Source: JBFJVD01 sp041624375
GTDB taxonomy: Bacteria > Chloroflexota > Anaerolineae > Anaerolineales > E44-bin32
Direction: 5' to 3'
DNA: 15,929 nt
Assembly: GCA_041624375.1 (NCBI GenBank)
Contig: JBFJVD010000037.1
Span: forward strand, 1-15,929
Each line of letters begins with the position of its first letter. Positions within the stretch are counted from its first letter, which is position 1. The translations under genes were made by a program, and so were the position numbers. Positions 7,817 to 14,227 of the stretch are shown piece after piece. The notes beneath the pieces are model-generated. The model saw only the letters and a program-made list of their open reading frames with translations. It did no database searches and had not been told where the DNA came from.

Positions 7817-8603
7817 GGGCAAGCTCCCTGAGAAAGCTGAGGATCGCGTGGCTCAGAGCCTCTGGCCGCTCGACACAGAGAAGATGGCCCGCACCTTCAA
7901 TGGTATCGAAGCGGCCATCCGCCAGGCGCTCCGCCAGCGCCCGCCCCTGGTCGACCGGCGTAACGACATCCTCCGATCCATGGAGCACCAGGGTTGGGCA
8001 GCGGATGGCTTCGAGTCGGGCGTTCAAATCCGCGTCCCGCAGCGCGGCGCATGAACCCACGTACCCCGCCACGGGTGTGCGGGCGAGCATCTGGAGGCAG
8101 CCGCGGTAGAGCGCGGGCTCCCGTGTTCGGAAATCCTGCGAAACCTGACGCTCCAGCAGTGAGGGCGCCAGGGCCTCCATGCCACGAGTTCGCACGGCTT
8201 CGATGCGCTCCTCCCAAACCTCCGCCGTCCCAATCCGGGCGCCCGTATCCAGCAGGATCAGCGCGGCGGCCGCCCCGGGATGTTGGGCGGCAAAATCCAT
8301 CGCCACCATCCCGCCGATGGAGATGCCGCAGACCACCGCTTTTGGTAAGTCGAGTTCCTGCAGCAGCAACTCAAGGTCCGCTGTGTGATCCCGCATGGTG
8401 TACAGGCCAGGCGGGGCTTCGGAGAGGCCATGGCCGCGCAGGTCGTAGCGCAGCACAGCGTAGCGCGCAGCAAGGGTAGGAACGACCCCATCCCAACTGC
8501 GCAGATCGTAGCCAAGGGAATGGATCAGCACCAACGGCGGGCCCGTCTCAGCCCCCTCAAGGGCGTAATGCAGCACGCGATCACCCAGATCGGCGAATCT
8601 CAT
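7809..8603 (-). CDS. pcaD: 3-oxoadipate enol-lactonase
   Basis: An alpha/beta-hydrolase of 264 residues that hydrolyses beta-ketoadipate enol-lactone to beta-ketoadipate. The oxyanion-hole region LVLIHSLG is at 24-31, RYDLRGHGLSEAP at 52-64, the nucleophile elbow CGISIGG at 92-98 (Ser95), the acid Asp212 in HGSEDVVTP, and the catalytic His240 in EGAGHLLCVERPE. These match PcaD closely, and the position beside pcaC makes this assignment better than a generic hydrolase. ATG 8603 has an AAGGG-type site a few bases upstream. It is the first enzyme gene after the regulator, 79 bases downstream of it. That gap holds a five-base-pair hairpin (8654-8667) without a T-run, so no terminator is evident. 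Confidence 0.93.
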   Translation of the reverse strand: MRFADLGDRVLHYALEGAETGPPLVLIHSLGYDLRSWDGVVPTLAARYAVLRYDLRGHGLSEAPPGLYTMRDHTADLELLLQELDLPKAVVCGISIGGMVAMDFAAQHPGAAAALILLDTGARIGTAEVWEERIEAVRTRGMEALAPSLLERQVSQDFRTREPALYRGCLQMLARTPVAGYVGSCAALRDADLNARLEAIRCPTLVLHGSEDVVTPVDQGRALAERLADGRFDTIEGAGHLLCVERPEALSHAILSFLRELAHV

Positions 8604-8682
8604 CGCCCTTCACAGCCTGCCTGGGCGGGCCCAGCGCCGTCCTGGCCCCGGATCGGCTGAGAAGCCGCCTGCGAATAGATGA

Positions 8683-9351
8683 TCAGCTTCCTCCTTCGAT
8701 CGATCTGGCAATGGCGCGGATCACATGCTCAAGATGCCGATGGATCTCGGCTTTGGCGCGCGCGCCGTCGCGCTTGCGGCAGGCTTCATAGATCCGGCGG
8801 TGATCCTGCCAGGCCCGGTCTTTCGTTCCCAGCAGGTCCAGGTAGAGGCGGTTGTACGGCGCGGCCATGTTGCGCAGCTGCTGAATGAAGCCTGTCAGGA
8901 AAGGCTGCGCCACTGCTGAATACGTAAGCATGTGGAACTGGTTGTTGAGGACGAGCAGTTCCTCAAAATCGTCCGTCTTGTCGGCGTCGTCCAGGATGTT
9001 CTCGACCATTGCCAGAATACGGTCGGTCATCGACGGCGCGGCGCGTTCGATGGCGGCGCCCTCGACCAGCGCACGGGTGGCGTAGAGTTCTTTCAACTCC
9101 GTGAGCGAGCGCTCGGTGACAACGGCGCCCCGATTGGGGATGAGGGTGATCAAGCCTTCCGCGTCGAGGGTACGGAGCGCCTCGCGCACCGGGCTGCGGC
9201 TGACCGCCAGGTCGTCAGCGATCCGCTGCTGGTCCAGCTTCTCGCCCGGCGCGAAGGCGCCGCGCAGGATCGAATCGCGCAGTGCTTCTGCGACCAGATC
9301 CTTACGGGTCGTGAGCTTTTCATAGGTCGCGCTGGTGAACTGCTGGTTCAT
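8683..9351 (-). CDS. GntR-family transcriptional regulator, FCD (FadR-like) type
   Basis: A 222-residue DNA-binding regulator. The N-terminal winged helix (about 12-80) carries the GntR signature SRSPVREALRTLDAEGLI (51-68). The C-terminal helical FCD domain keeps a plausible metal and effector site: Asn136/Asn137, His140 (NQFH), His184 and His206. It heads the catabolic operon and is divergent from the CoA-transferase. An 18-bp palindrome in between (9427-9444) fits a GntR dimer site. It is probably a repressor released by a pathway aromatic or intermediate (inference). ATG 9351 is chosen because the protein then starts just before the winged helix. The frame continues upstream to a TTG at 9486, but that part would be encoded across the operator. 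The ribosome site is weak. Confidence 0.92.
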   Translation of the reverse strand: MNQQFTSATYEKLTTRKDLVAEALRDSILRGAFAPGEKLDQQRIADDLAVSRSPVREALRTLDAEGLITLIPNRGAVVTERSLTELKELYATRALVEGAAIERAAPSMTDRILAMVENILDDADKTDDFEELLVLNNQFHMLTYSAVAQPFLTGFIQQLRNMAAPYNRLYLDLLGTKDRAWQDHRRIYEACRKRDGARAKAEIHRHLEHVIRAIARSIEGGS

Positions 9352-9399
9352 TCGAGATGGAGTTCGGGTGTCCAGCTGGGAGATCCATTGGGCGCAGGG

Positions 9400-9428
9400 T
9401 TGACGAAACGCCAGCTCCGCCGTATCTT
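9400..9428 (+). promoter_or_regulatory. Predicted sigma70-type promoter for the CoA-transferase gene
   Basis: TTGACG (9400-9405), a 17-base spacer, then TATCTT (9423-9428). The -35 box matches five of six consensus bases and the -10 box four. The predicted start, near 9435, falls inside the 18-bp palindrome, so a protein bound there would sit on the initiation site. A second -10-like hexamer TACAAT (9440-9445) lacks a good -35 box. Confidence 0.45.
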
Positions 9429-9444
9429 GTATACATGTATACAA
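9427..9444. promoter_or_regulatory. Operator: perfect 18-bp palindrome TTGTATACATGTATACAA
   Basis: TTGTATACATGTATACAA equals its own reverse complement over all 18 bases. It can also be read as two tandem copies of the octamer TGTATACA (9428-9435 and 9436-9443), each itself palindromic. GT/AC half-sites are known for FadR-type GntR regulators. The site lies between the divergent regulator and CoA-transferase genes and overlaps promoter elements facing both ways, so it is the best candidate operator. I saw no second copy in the window. Confidence 0.8.
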
Positions 9445-9464
9445 TATTCGCGAGCCGTTGTCTA
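9436..9464 (-). promoter_or_regulatory. Predicted sigma70-type promoter for the regulator/pca operon
   Basis: On the minus strand, TAGACA (9464-9459) is followed by 17 bases and then TATACA (9441-9436). Spacing is ideal, each hexamer is close to consensus, and the -10 box is one octamer of the operator. Transcription would start near 9429, leaving a leader of about 80 bases before the regulator ATG. Bound regulator should block this promoter. Confidence 0.55.
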
Positions 9465-9571
9465 CCAGGCCCGCCACCCGATTCAAGCCGAGGAGCCGAC
9501 CTCACCGCCCCGCATACCGCGACGTCGGCGGGAGCGCCCACAGGCATGGCAGGAAGGTCCGCGTACAATCA

Positions 9572-10921
9572 ATGAAGCCGGTGCCCCAAATCAGCGCCGA
9601 GGAAGCGGCTCGCAAAGTTCCGTCCGGGGCCAGTCTGATGGTGGGCGGTTTCGGCATGACCGGCAACCCGGTCCACCTGGTGCACGCCCTGGCGGAGACC
9701 GGGGTGGCCGACCTGACCTACATCGGGAACAACCTCGGCGAGCCAAACCTGGGCGGCGGGCGCTTGCTCAACCGGGGCCGGATCCGTCGAGCCATCGGCT
9801 CCTTCTTCACCTCCAATCCTGAAGCGGTCCAGGCCGCCCATGAAGGGCGAATCGACGTCACGCTCCTGCCCCAGGGCTCGCTGGCGGAAGCGATCCGCGC
9901 TGGCGGCGCCGGCCTAGGGGGCTTCTATACCCCGACCGCCCACGGCACCGTGCTCGCCGATGAAGCGGAAATAAAAGTCATCGACAGGGTGCCGCACGTC
10001 TTCGTCCCTGCGCTGCGGGCCGATGTCGCCTTCGTGCGGGCCTGGCAGGCGGACACGGCCGGCAACCTCATCTACCGCATGACCGAGCAGAATTTCAACC
10101 GGGCCATGGCGACGGCCGCCGACCTGGTGATCGCCGAAGTGGAGCAGATCGTACCGCTCGGCGACCTGCCGCCCGAGCAAATCCACACGCCTGGTAACTA
10201 TGTGGACTACCTGGTCCTGGCGCGCATGACCCCTGAAGACCTGGGCACCTCGGGCTCCGTCGCCTCGGGGCTGGCGCAGGCCAGCGAAGCGCGCCTGCGT
10301 ATCGCCCGCCGGGCCCTTCGTGAGCTGGCGCCCGGCAACATCGTCAACCTCGGGGTAGGCATACCTACCCTGATCGCCGACTTGATCACGCCAGCGCATG
10401 GCGTGATCCTGCACAGCGAGAACGGCATGCTCGGGGTCGGGCCGTCCCCGGCCGAGGGCGGTGCGATGGACTACCCGGTCAACGCCGGCAAAATCCCCGT
10501 CACCGCGCTGCCGGGATCGAGCTACTTCGACAGCGCCGACTCCTTCGGCCTGATCCGCGGCGGACACGTCGATGTGGCCGTGATGGGCGGGCTTCAGGTG
10601 GACGAGAAAGCCAACCTCGCCAATTGGGCCGTGCCCGGCCGGCCGCTGCTCGGCGTCGGCGGGGCGATGGACCTGGCGCAAGGCGCCAAATGCCTGATCA
10701 TCACCATGACCCATACCCACAAGGACGGCAGCCCGAAGATCGTGCCCGCGTGCGACCTGCCGCTTACCGCTGCCGGCGCCGTCGATGTGATCATCACCGA
10801 ACTCGCCGTCTTCGAATTCATCCAAGGCGATCTCACGCTGGTGGAAGCCCTCGAAGGCGCCAGTCTCGAGGAGATTGAGGCAAAGACCAGCGCCATCTAC
10901 CAGACTGCGCTGCGGTCTTGA
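9572..10921 (+). CDS. pcaIJ: 3-oxoadipate CoA-transferase, fused alpha and beta subunits
   Basis: A single 449-residue chain holding both halves of a family I CoA-transferase. Residues 1 to about 222 are alpha-like, with VGGFGMTGNP at 23-32, YIGNNLG at 50-56 and RAIGSFFTSNPE at 73-84. Residues from about 235 to 449 are beta-like, with NLGVGIPTLIAD at 259-270 and the catalytic Glu283 in HSENGMLGVGP. It should move CoA from succinyl-CoA to beta-ketoadipate, the step after PcaD; the adjacent pca operon and shared operator favour this over acetoacetate. Fused chains are known for SCOT, whereas classic PcaI and PcaJ are separate. ATG 9572 has GGAAGG about 14 bases upstream. The longer frame back to 9458 would overlap the promoter region. 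Confidence 0.88.
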   Translation: MKPVPQISAEEAARKVPSGASLMVGGFGMTGNPVHLVHALAETGVADLTYIGNNLGEPNLGGGRLLNRGRIRRAIGSFFTSNPEAVQAAHEGRIDVTLLPQGSLAEAIRAGGAGLGGFYTPTAHGTVLADEAEIKVIDRVPHVFVPALRADVAFVRAWQADTAGNLIYRMTEQNFNRAMATAADLVIAEVEQIVPLGDLPPEQIHTPGNYVDYLVLARMTPEDLGTSGSVASGLAQASEARLRIARRALRELAPGNIVNLGVGIPTLIADLITPAHGVILHSENGMLGVGPSPAEGGAMDYPVNAGKIPVTALPGSSYFDSADSFGLIRGGHVDVAVMGGLQVDEKANLANWAVPGRPLLGVGGAMDLAQGAKCLIITMTHTHKDGSPKIVPACDLPLTAAGAVDVIITELAVFEFIQGDLTLVEALEGASLEEIEAKTSAIYQTALRS

Positions 10922-11019
10922 GCGGCTCTCCCGTCGCCCGGCCTCACAGTTTCCTGAGCCAACGCCGCTGGAGCCGACCGCGTGATGTCCCACGGCCAAG
11001 AGAAGGCTGATCCTATTCG

Positions 11020-11637
11020 ATGCTGATCGCCCTGCTGCAAGGGATCTCCTTTGCCACCGCGCCGATCCTGTCGGTCGGACCCTTCAAAATCTTCGTGCTC
11101 TCCACCGCCGTGCGACAGGGCTGGCGGCGCGCGCTGCCGCTCGCCCTGGTGCCGCTCATCGCCGACATCCCGGTCATTCTGCTGCTCTGGTTCGTCCTGC
11201 AGCAGTTCCCCGACTGGGCGGTTCACACCCTGCGCCTGCTCGGCGGCCTGTACTACTTCTATCTGGCACGCGGACTGGTGCGCCTCGCCCGGCAGCCCCC
11301 CGAGCAAGACCTTGAACGGGCCGAATCGAGGCGGTCGTTCGTTCAGGCGATCGGGGCCGTGTGGATCACCCCAAACGTGTACATCAACTGGAGCATCATC
11401 GGCATCCCGGCGCTGCTCGCCTACGCCGCTGAGTCAACGCTGCACGCCGCCATGTTCCTGATCGGGTTCTACGCGTTGTGGGTTCCCGGCCTGGCCATCC
11501 AGATCTTCATCTTCGGGCAGGCCAAGCGGGTCTCCTATGGCGGATCCAGAGCGCTGATCCTGCTCGGCAGCTTGCTCCTGGCCGCCTTCGGCGCCTACCA
11601 GCTTTGGCTCGGCGTATCGGGACTGCTGGGGAGCTGA
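11020..11637 (+). CDS. LysE/RhtB-like membrane exporter
   Basis: A 205-residue membrane protein with about six hydrophobic segments. It follows the LysE/RhtB plan: an N-terminal LSVGP (17-21) where family members have a PGP-like motif, a basic turn VRQGWRRALP (31-40), LGGLYYFYLARGLVR (74-88) before a charged cytoplasmic loop, then FVQAIGAVWITPNVYINW with TPN in place of the usual NPK, and a closing GxxLxxFGxYQLWLG. Family members export amino acids or related small molecules. The substrate is unknown here, and the weak family motifs suggest a distant branch. It lies 98 bases after the CoA-transferase with no terminator evident, so it could be read through from the same promoter, but no functional link to aromatic catabolism can be shown. 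AGAAGG lies about 13 bases before the ATG. Confidence 0.75.
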   Translation: MLIALLQGISFATAPILSVGPFKIFVLSTAVRQGWRRALPLALVPLIADIPVILLLWFVLQQFPDWAVHTLRLLGGLYYFYLARGLVRLARQPPEQDLERAESRRSFVQAIGAVWITPNVYINWSIIGIPALLAYAAESTLHAAMFLIGFYALWVPGLAIQIFIFGQAKRVSYGGSRALILLGSLLLAAFGAYQLWLGVSGLLGS

Positions 11638-11708
11638 GCCGTTTCGCCCAGCGGCGCTTACCGCGATTCCGCCCTGGCCGGCTCACCGGAACTGCGCCGA
11701 AGACCGCC

Positions 11709-11737
11709 TTGCGAGACAATCCGCTTTCTCCGAGAAT
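11709..11737 (+). promoter_or_regulatory. Possible promoter upstream of the 605-aa protein
   Basis: TTGCGA (11709-11714), a 17-base spacer and GAGAAT (11732-11737), each matching four of six consensus bases. The predicted start would leave a leader of about 30 bases. The surrounding 136-base gap (11638-11773) shows no other structure. Confidence 0.3.
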
Positions 11738-11773
11738 CCATCACACGCCGCTGGAGATCCGAAGGACGGGTTC

Positions 11774-13591
11774 ATGACACAGCACACCGAGAATCCGGCA
11801 CCAGACCTGTCTGCGCTGCGAGAGCAGCTCTCAGCACGTCCCGCACTCAGGGCACACCCGCAGGCCGGCCCACTGCTCGACATCGTGACCGGCGACACCG
11901 ACGTCAGTTCGGCCGGCTTCCCCTACATTTCCGACCGCAGCTTCCAGATCTTCAGGGAGCAGGTCCCGCACTTGTATCAGGATGGGTTGTCCATCCTCGA
12001 TTGGCTGCGAACCCTTGAGACCGAGCTGCAAAAGCTCGACCGAACCGCTGCCGCAGCGCCCGAATCGGCCGGCCGGGCCATCCGGGTTCTCCGTTCCGTC
12101 GTGCTGCGGGCGGGGATCACCGCCACGCCAGATCTGTGGCTCCTGCGGCACGTGCTTTCCACACACAAGGCCCTTGGGATCCTCGACCGCCTGCTCAGCG
12201 GGCACATGCTGGACCCCGTAACGGTCGCAACCGAGGACGGCCTTGACGTTAATCAGCTGACTCACGATCTTCACTTCTTGCACGCGCGCGGCTACTTGCA
12301 GCGAGGCGACGGCGATTTCGCCATCTCCGCCAACCCCGCTATTGCCCGCGTCCTGCAGCGAGCAACCGTGATCCCGGACCCATTCCGAGTGAACATGGTC
12401 GCTGAGCTGGTTGGCTTTCTGGAGTCTGCACAGCCCGATCCAGCGAAGAGTGATTTCCTGAACAGCTGGCTTTCGGATCCGGGCCAGGACCCGACGACCG
12501 GAAGCTGGGTTGCCAGCTACACCCAGGTAGAGATCGGTTACCGCTTGCTGCCGTGCGTGCTCGCCCTGCGCTCGCTGGACATCACGCCGGAACTCAAACC
12601 CGGCGCCGCCTTGGCGGCCCTATTGCCGCACGAGACGCCGGCGCTGGCGGCGCTATTCGAGCGCGCCGGGTTCACCTCGGACGGCAAAGTCACAGAACTC
12701 GGTGCCCGGGTGTTCGAGCGCGGGCCAGGTCCCTTCGGCATCATTGGGGCCTACCACCCATACGTCAACCAACTGGAGACCCTATTGAGGGCCGGGGAAG
12801 CGGCACCATGGGTCCGTCGAGCGGAGAACGTTGCCGCCAGCCAAGATGCAAATCGGAAGTCCTTTGCGATCGCCCACGACAAGCTCGATCAGTTCTGCCG
12901 GCAGTACGGCTACGAGTACACCGTCTTCATCGAGCACGCCCTGGGGCGCGGCGAGGCGATCCGGCAGCGGTTTGAGCGAGACGGCGGCGCGCAGCGAATC
13001 TATATCGGCGCCGATCTCGAAGATGCGGCCATCGAGCAGGCCAGGGCGCAGCAGGAAGCAGGGAATCTGCCGCCCGATATGATACTCATCCACTCAGCCG
13101 ATATCGGCCATCCGGAGCGTGTGATTCAGTTCCTGGAAGATCATGGCCTGCGGAATGAGCCCACCGTCATGATGGTGGGCAACGGGCTGCACGAAGTGCG
13201 CAACCAGACCAACGAACGGATGACCGCCATTCTGCGCGAGTACGAGCGCGCTGGTTTCCTGCTCGTCTTCACGGAGGAATCCGCGCTTCACGACGAGGCA
13301 CTTATCCAAACTGCCTGGAACACCTATCACGCCGGCTTCCGCTATGTCCACGAGATGTCCGGCCAGGGGCTGCGCCCCGCCGTTGAACGGAAACGCTCCG
13401 ATCGTTGGAGCTGGAAACGGTGTGCCGAGGAGGGCGGCTATGTGGTGATGGACGAGTTCTCCTACCGCAGCCGCACGATCTACCCCTACCGGCGGCCCCA
13501 GGAGAAAAACCCCTCGATCAGCGTCACCTACTTCTGCGTACCCCGCAAAACCGCCGAAGCGTTGGGGATCGATACGTCCCGCATTGCATAG
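11774..13591 (+). CDS. Uncharacterised two-part protein: winged-helix-like middle and SAM-methyltransferase-like C-terminus
   Basis: A soluble 605-residue protein with no signal peptide or membrane segment. Residues about 120-200 resemble a winged helix (DVNQLTHDLHFLHARGYLQR at 158-177, then a short wing). A conserved-looking block, ERGPGPFGIIGAYHPYVNQL, lies at 315-334. The C-terminal part from about 380 resembles a class I SAM methyltransferase: a degenerate motif I VFIEHALGRGEAIRQ (384-398), YIGADLEDAAIEQAR (410-424) with Asp414 near the end of strand 2, ILIHSADIG (437-445), and TVMMVGNGLHEVRNQ (464-478) leading into a FLLVFTEES strand. The glycine-rich SAM loop is weaker than usual, so activity is uncertain. 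The substrate is unknown. ATG 11774 has GAAGGA eight to nine bases upstream. It stands alone between the exporter and the AP2 gene. Confidence 0.7.
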   Translation: MTQHTENPAPDLSALREQLSARPALRAHPQAGPLLDIVTGDTDVSSAGFPYISDRSFQIFREQVPHLYQDGLSILDWLRTLETELQKLDRTAAAAPESAGRAIRVLRSVVLRAGITATPDLWLLRHVLSTHKALGILDRLLSGHMLDPVTVATEDGLDVNQLTHDLHFLHARGYLQRGDGDFAISANPAIARVLQRATVIPDPFRVNMVAELVGFLESAQPDPAKSDFLNSWLSDPGQDPTTGSWVASYTQVEIGYRLLPCVLALRSLDITPELKPGAALAALLPHETPALAALFERAGFTSDGKVTELGARVFERGPGPFGIIGAYHPYVNQLETLLRAGEAAPWVRRAENVAASQDANRKSFAIAHDKLDQFCRQYGYEYTVFIEHALGRGEAIRQRFERDGGAQRIYIGADLEDAAIEQARAQQEAGNLPPDMILIHSADIGHPERVIQFLEDHGLRNEPTVMMVGNGLHEVRNQTNERMTAILREYERAGFLLVFTEESALHDEALIQTAWNTYHAGFRYVHEMSGQGLRPAVERKRSDRWSWKRCAEEGGYVVMDEFSYRSRTIYPYRRPQEKNPSISVTYFCVPRKTAEALGIDTSRIA

Positions 13592-13732
13592 GTCCGTCGT
13601 TCTTCGATCCACCACGTTGAAGTGGGGAAGCGTCTAGGCTTGAGTTTGTCTGGCCCTGGCCGCCTCACCGACAGCCTTCATTGGTAGAATGCGAGGCAGA
13701 TCACCTTGGCATCGATGAAGCCGCACTGCAGC

Positions 13733-13738
13733 AGGGAG
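13733..13738 (+). promoter_or_regulatory. Ribosome binding site that sets the AP2 protein start
   Basis: AGGGAG eight bases before GTG 13747. The earlier possible start, TTG 13681, has no purine-rich sequence before it. This decides for the 141-residue product. The upstream gap (13592-13746) holds only a four-base-pair CCAC/GTGG hairpin (13612-13625) and no clear promoter. Confidence 0.55.
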
Positions 13739-13746
13739 CGATCGCC

Positions 13747-14172
13747 GTGACAAAGCCGGCCCAGAAACAGAACCCCGCCAAGGGAATTTCACGCTACGAC
13801 AACGACAGGAAGCGAATGCACGGCTGGCAAGCGCGTGTGCAATGGGAGGGCCAGGCAGCCTACAAACGCTTCTCCGATAAGTCGCATGGCGGCCCGGAGG
13901 AAGCGCTCGCCGCCGCCATCGAGTGGCGGGATGAAACGGAGCACGCCTTCGGAAAGCCGCGCACAGAGCGCTGGATCCGCTCGTCGCAGAAGGGGGTGCA
14001 CCTCGAAGTCGACGGGCACGGCAAGGAGAGCTTCGCCGCCACCTGGTCGCCGAAGCCTGGCGTGACCGAGAAGACGCGCTTCTCGGTGAGCAAATACGGT
14101 CGCCGCGAGGCGAAGCGACGTGCGCAGGAGCTGCGCCGCAAGATGGCGCGCCGCTACCTGCTCCTCTCCTGA
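13747..14172 (+). CDS. Small protein with two AP2-like DNA-binding domains
   Basis: A basic protein of 141 residues. The first AP2-like unit (13-63) reads GISRYD, GWQARVQW, KRFSDKSHGG, then the helix EEALAAAIEWRDE. This is the pattern of bacterial AP2-domain proteins: three strands and a helix ending in WRDE. The second half (83-132) repeats the layout: KGVHLEV, SFAATWSPKPG, RFSVSKYG, then REAKRRAQELRRKM. The fold is known in plant ERF factors and in phage or homing-endonuclease proteins, where it binds DNA; no nuclease domain is attached here. The target is unknown. Start: GTG 13747 with AGGGAG eight bases upstream. The frame is open to a TTG at 13681 without a ribosome site. It converges with the GNAT gene on the minus strand (55-base gap). 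Confidence 0.75.
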   Translation: MTKPAQKQNPAKGISRYDNDRKRMHGWQARVQWEGQAAYKRFSDKSHGGPEEALAAAIEWRDETEHAFGKPRTERWIRSSQKGVHLEVDGHGKESFAATWSPKPGVTEKTRFSVSKYGRREAKRRAQELRRKMARRYLLLS

Positions 14173-14227
14173 CGCCCACCTGTTCTCACACCAACCGATG
14201 GTTTCCGAGCAAGGCCGATGCTGAGGC

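Noticed and set aside
8621..8667. Hairpins CTGGGC/GCCCAG (8621-8634) and CGGCT/AGCCG (8654-8667) between the regulator and pcaD
   Set aside because: Short stems with no T-run on either strand; not convincing as terminators or as an attenuator.
9352..9486. N-terminal extension of the GntR regulator to a TTG at 9486
   Set aside because: It would place coding sequence over the operator and promoter and adds 45 residues not seen in the family.
8932..9822. Plus-strand frame across the regulator, operator and start of the CoA-transferase
   Set aside because: It runs through the divergent promoter region and overlaps two convincing genes in other frames.
9914..10999. Minus-strand 361-residue frame opposite the CoA-transferase
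   Set aside because: Composition is His/Arg/Gly/Asp-rich with no motif, and it is fully antisense to a strongly supported enzyme.
13094..14179. Minus-strand frames 13094-13615 and 13634-14179
   Set aside because: Shadows of the 605-aa protein and of the AP2 protein; no motif and no ribosome site of note.
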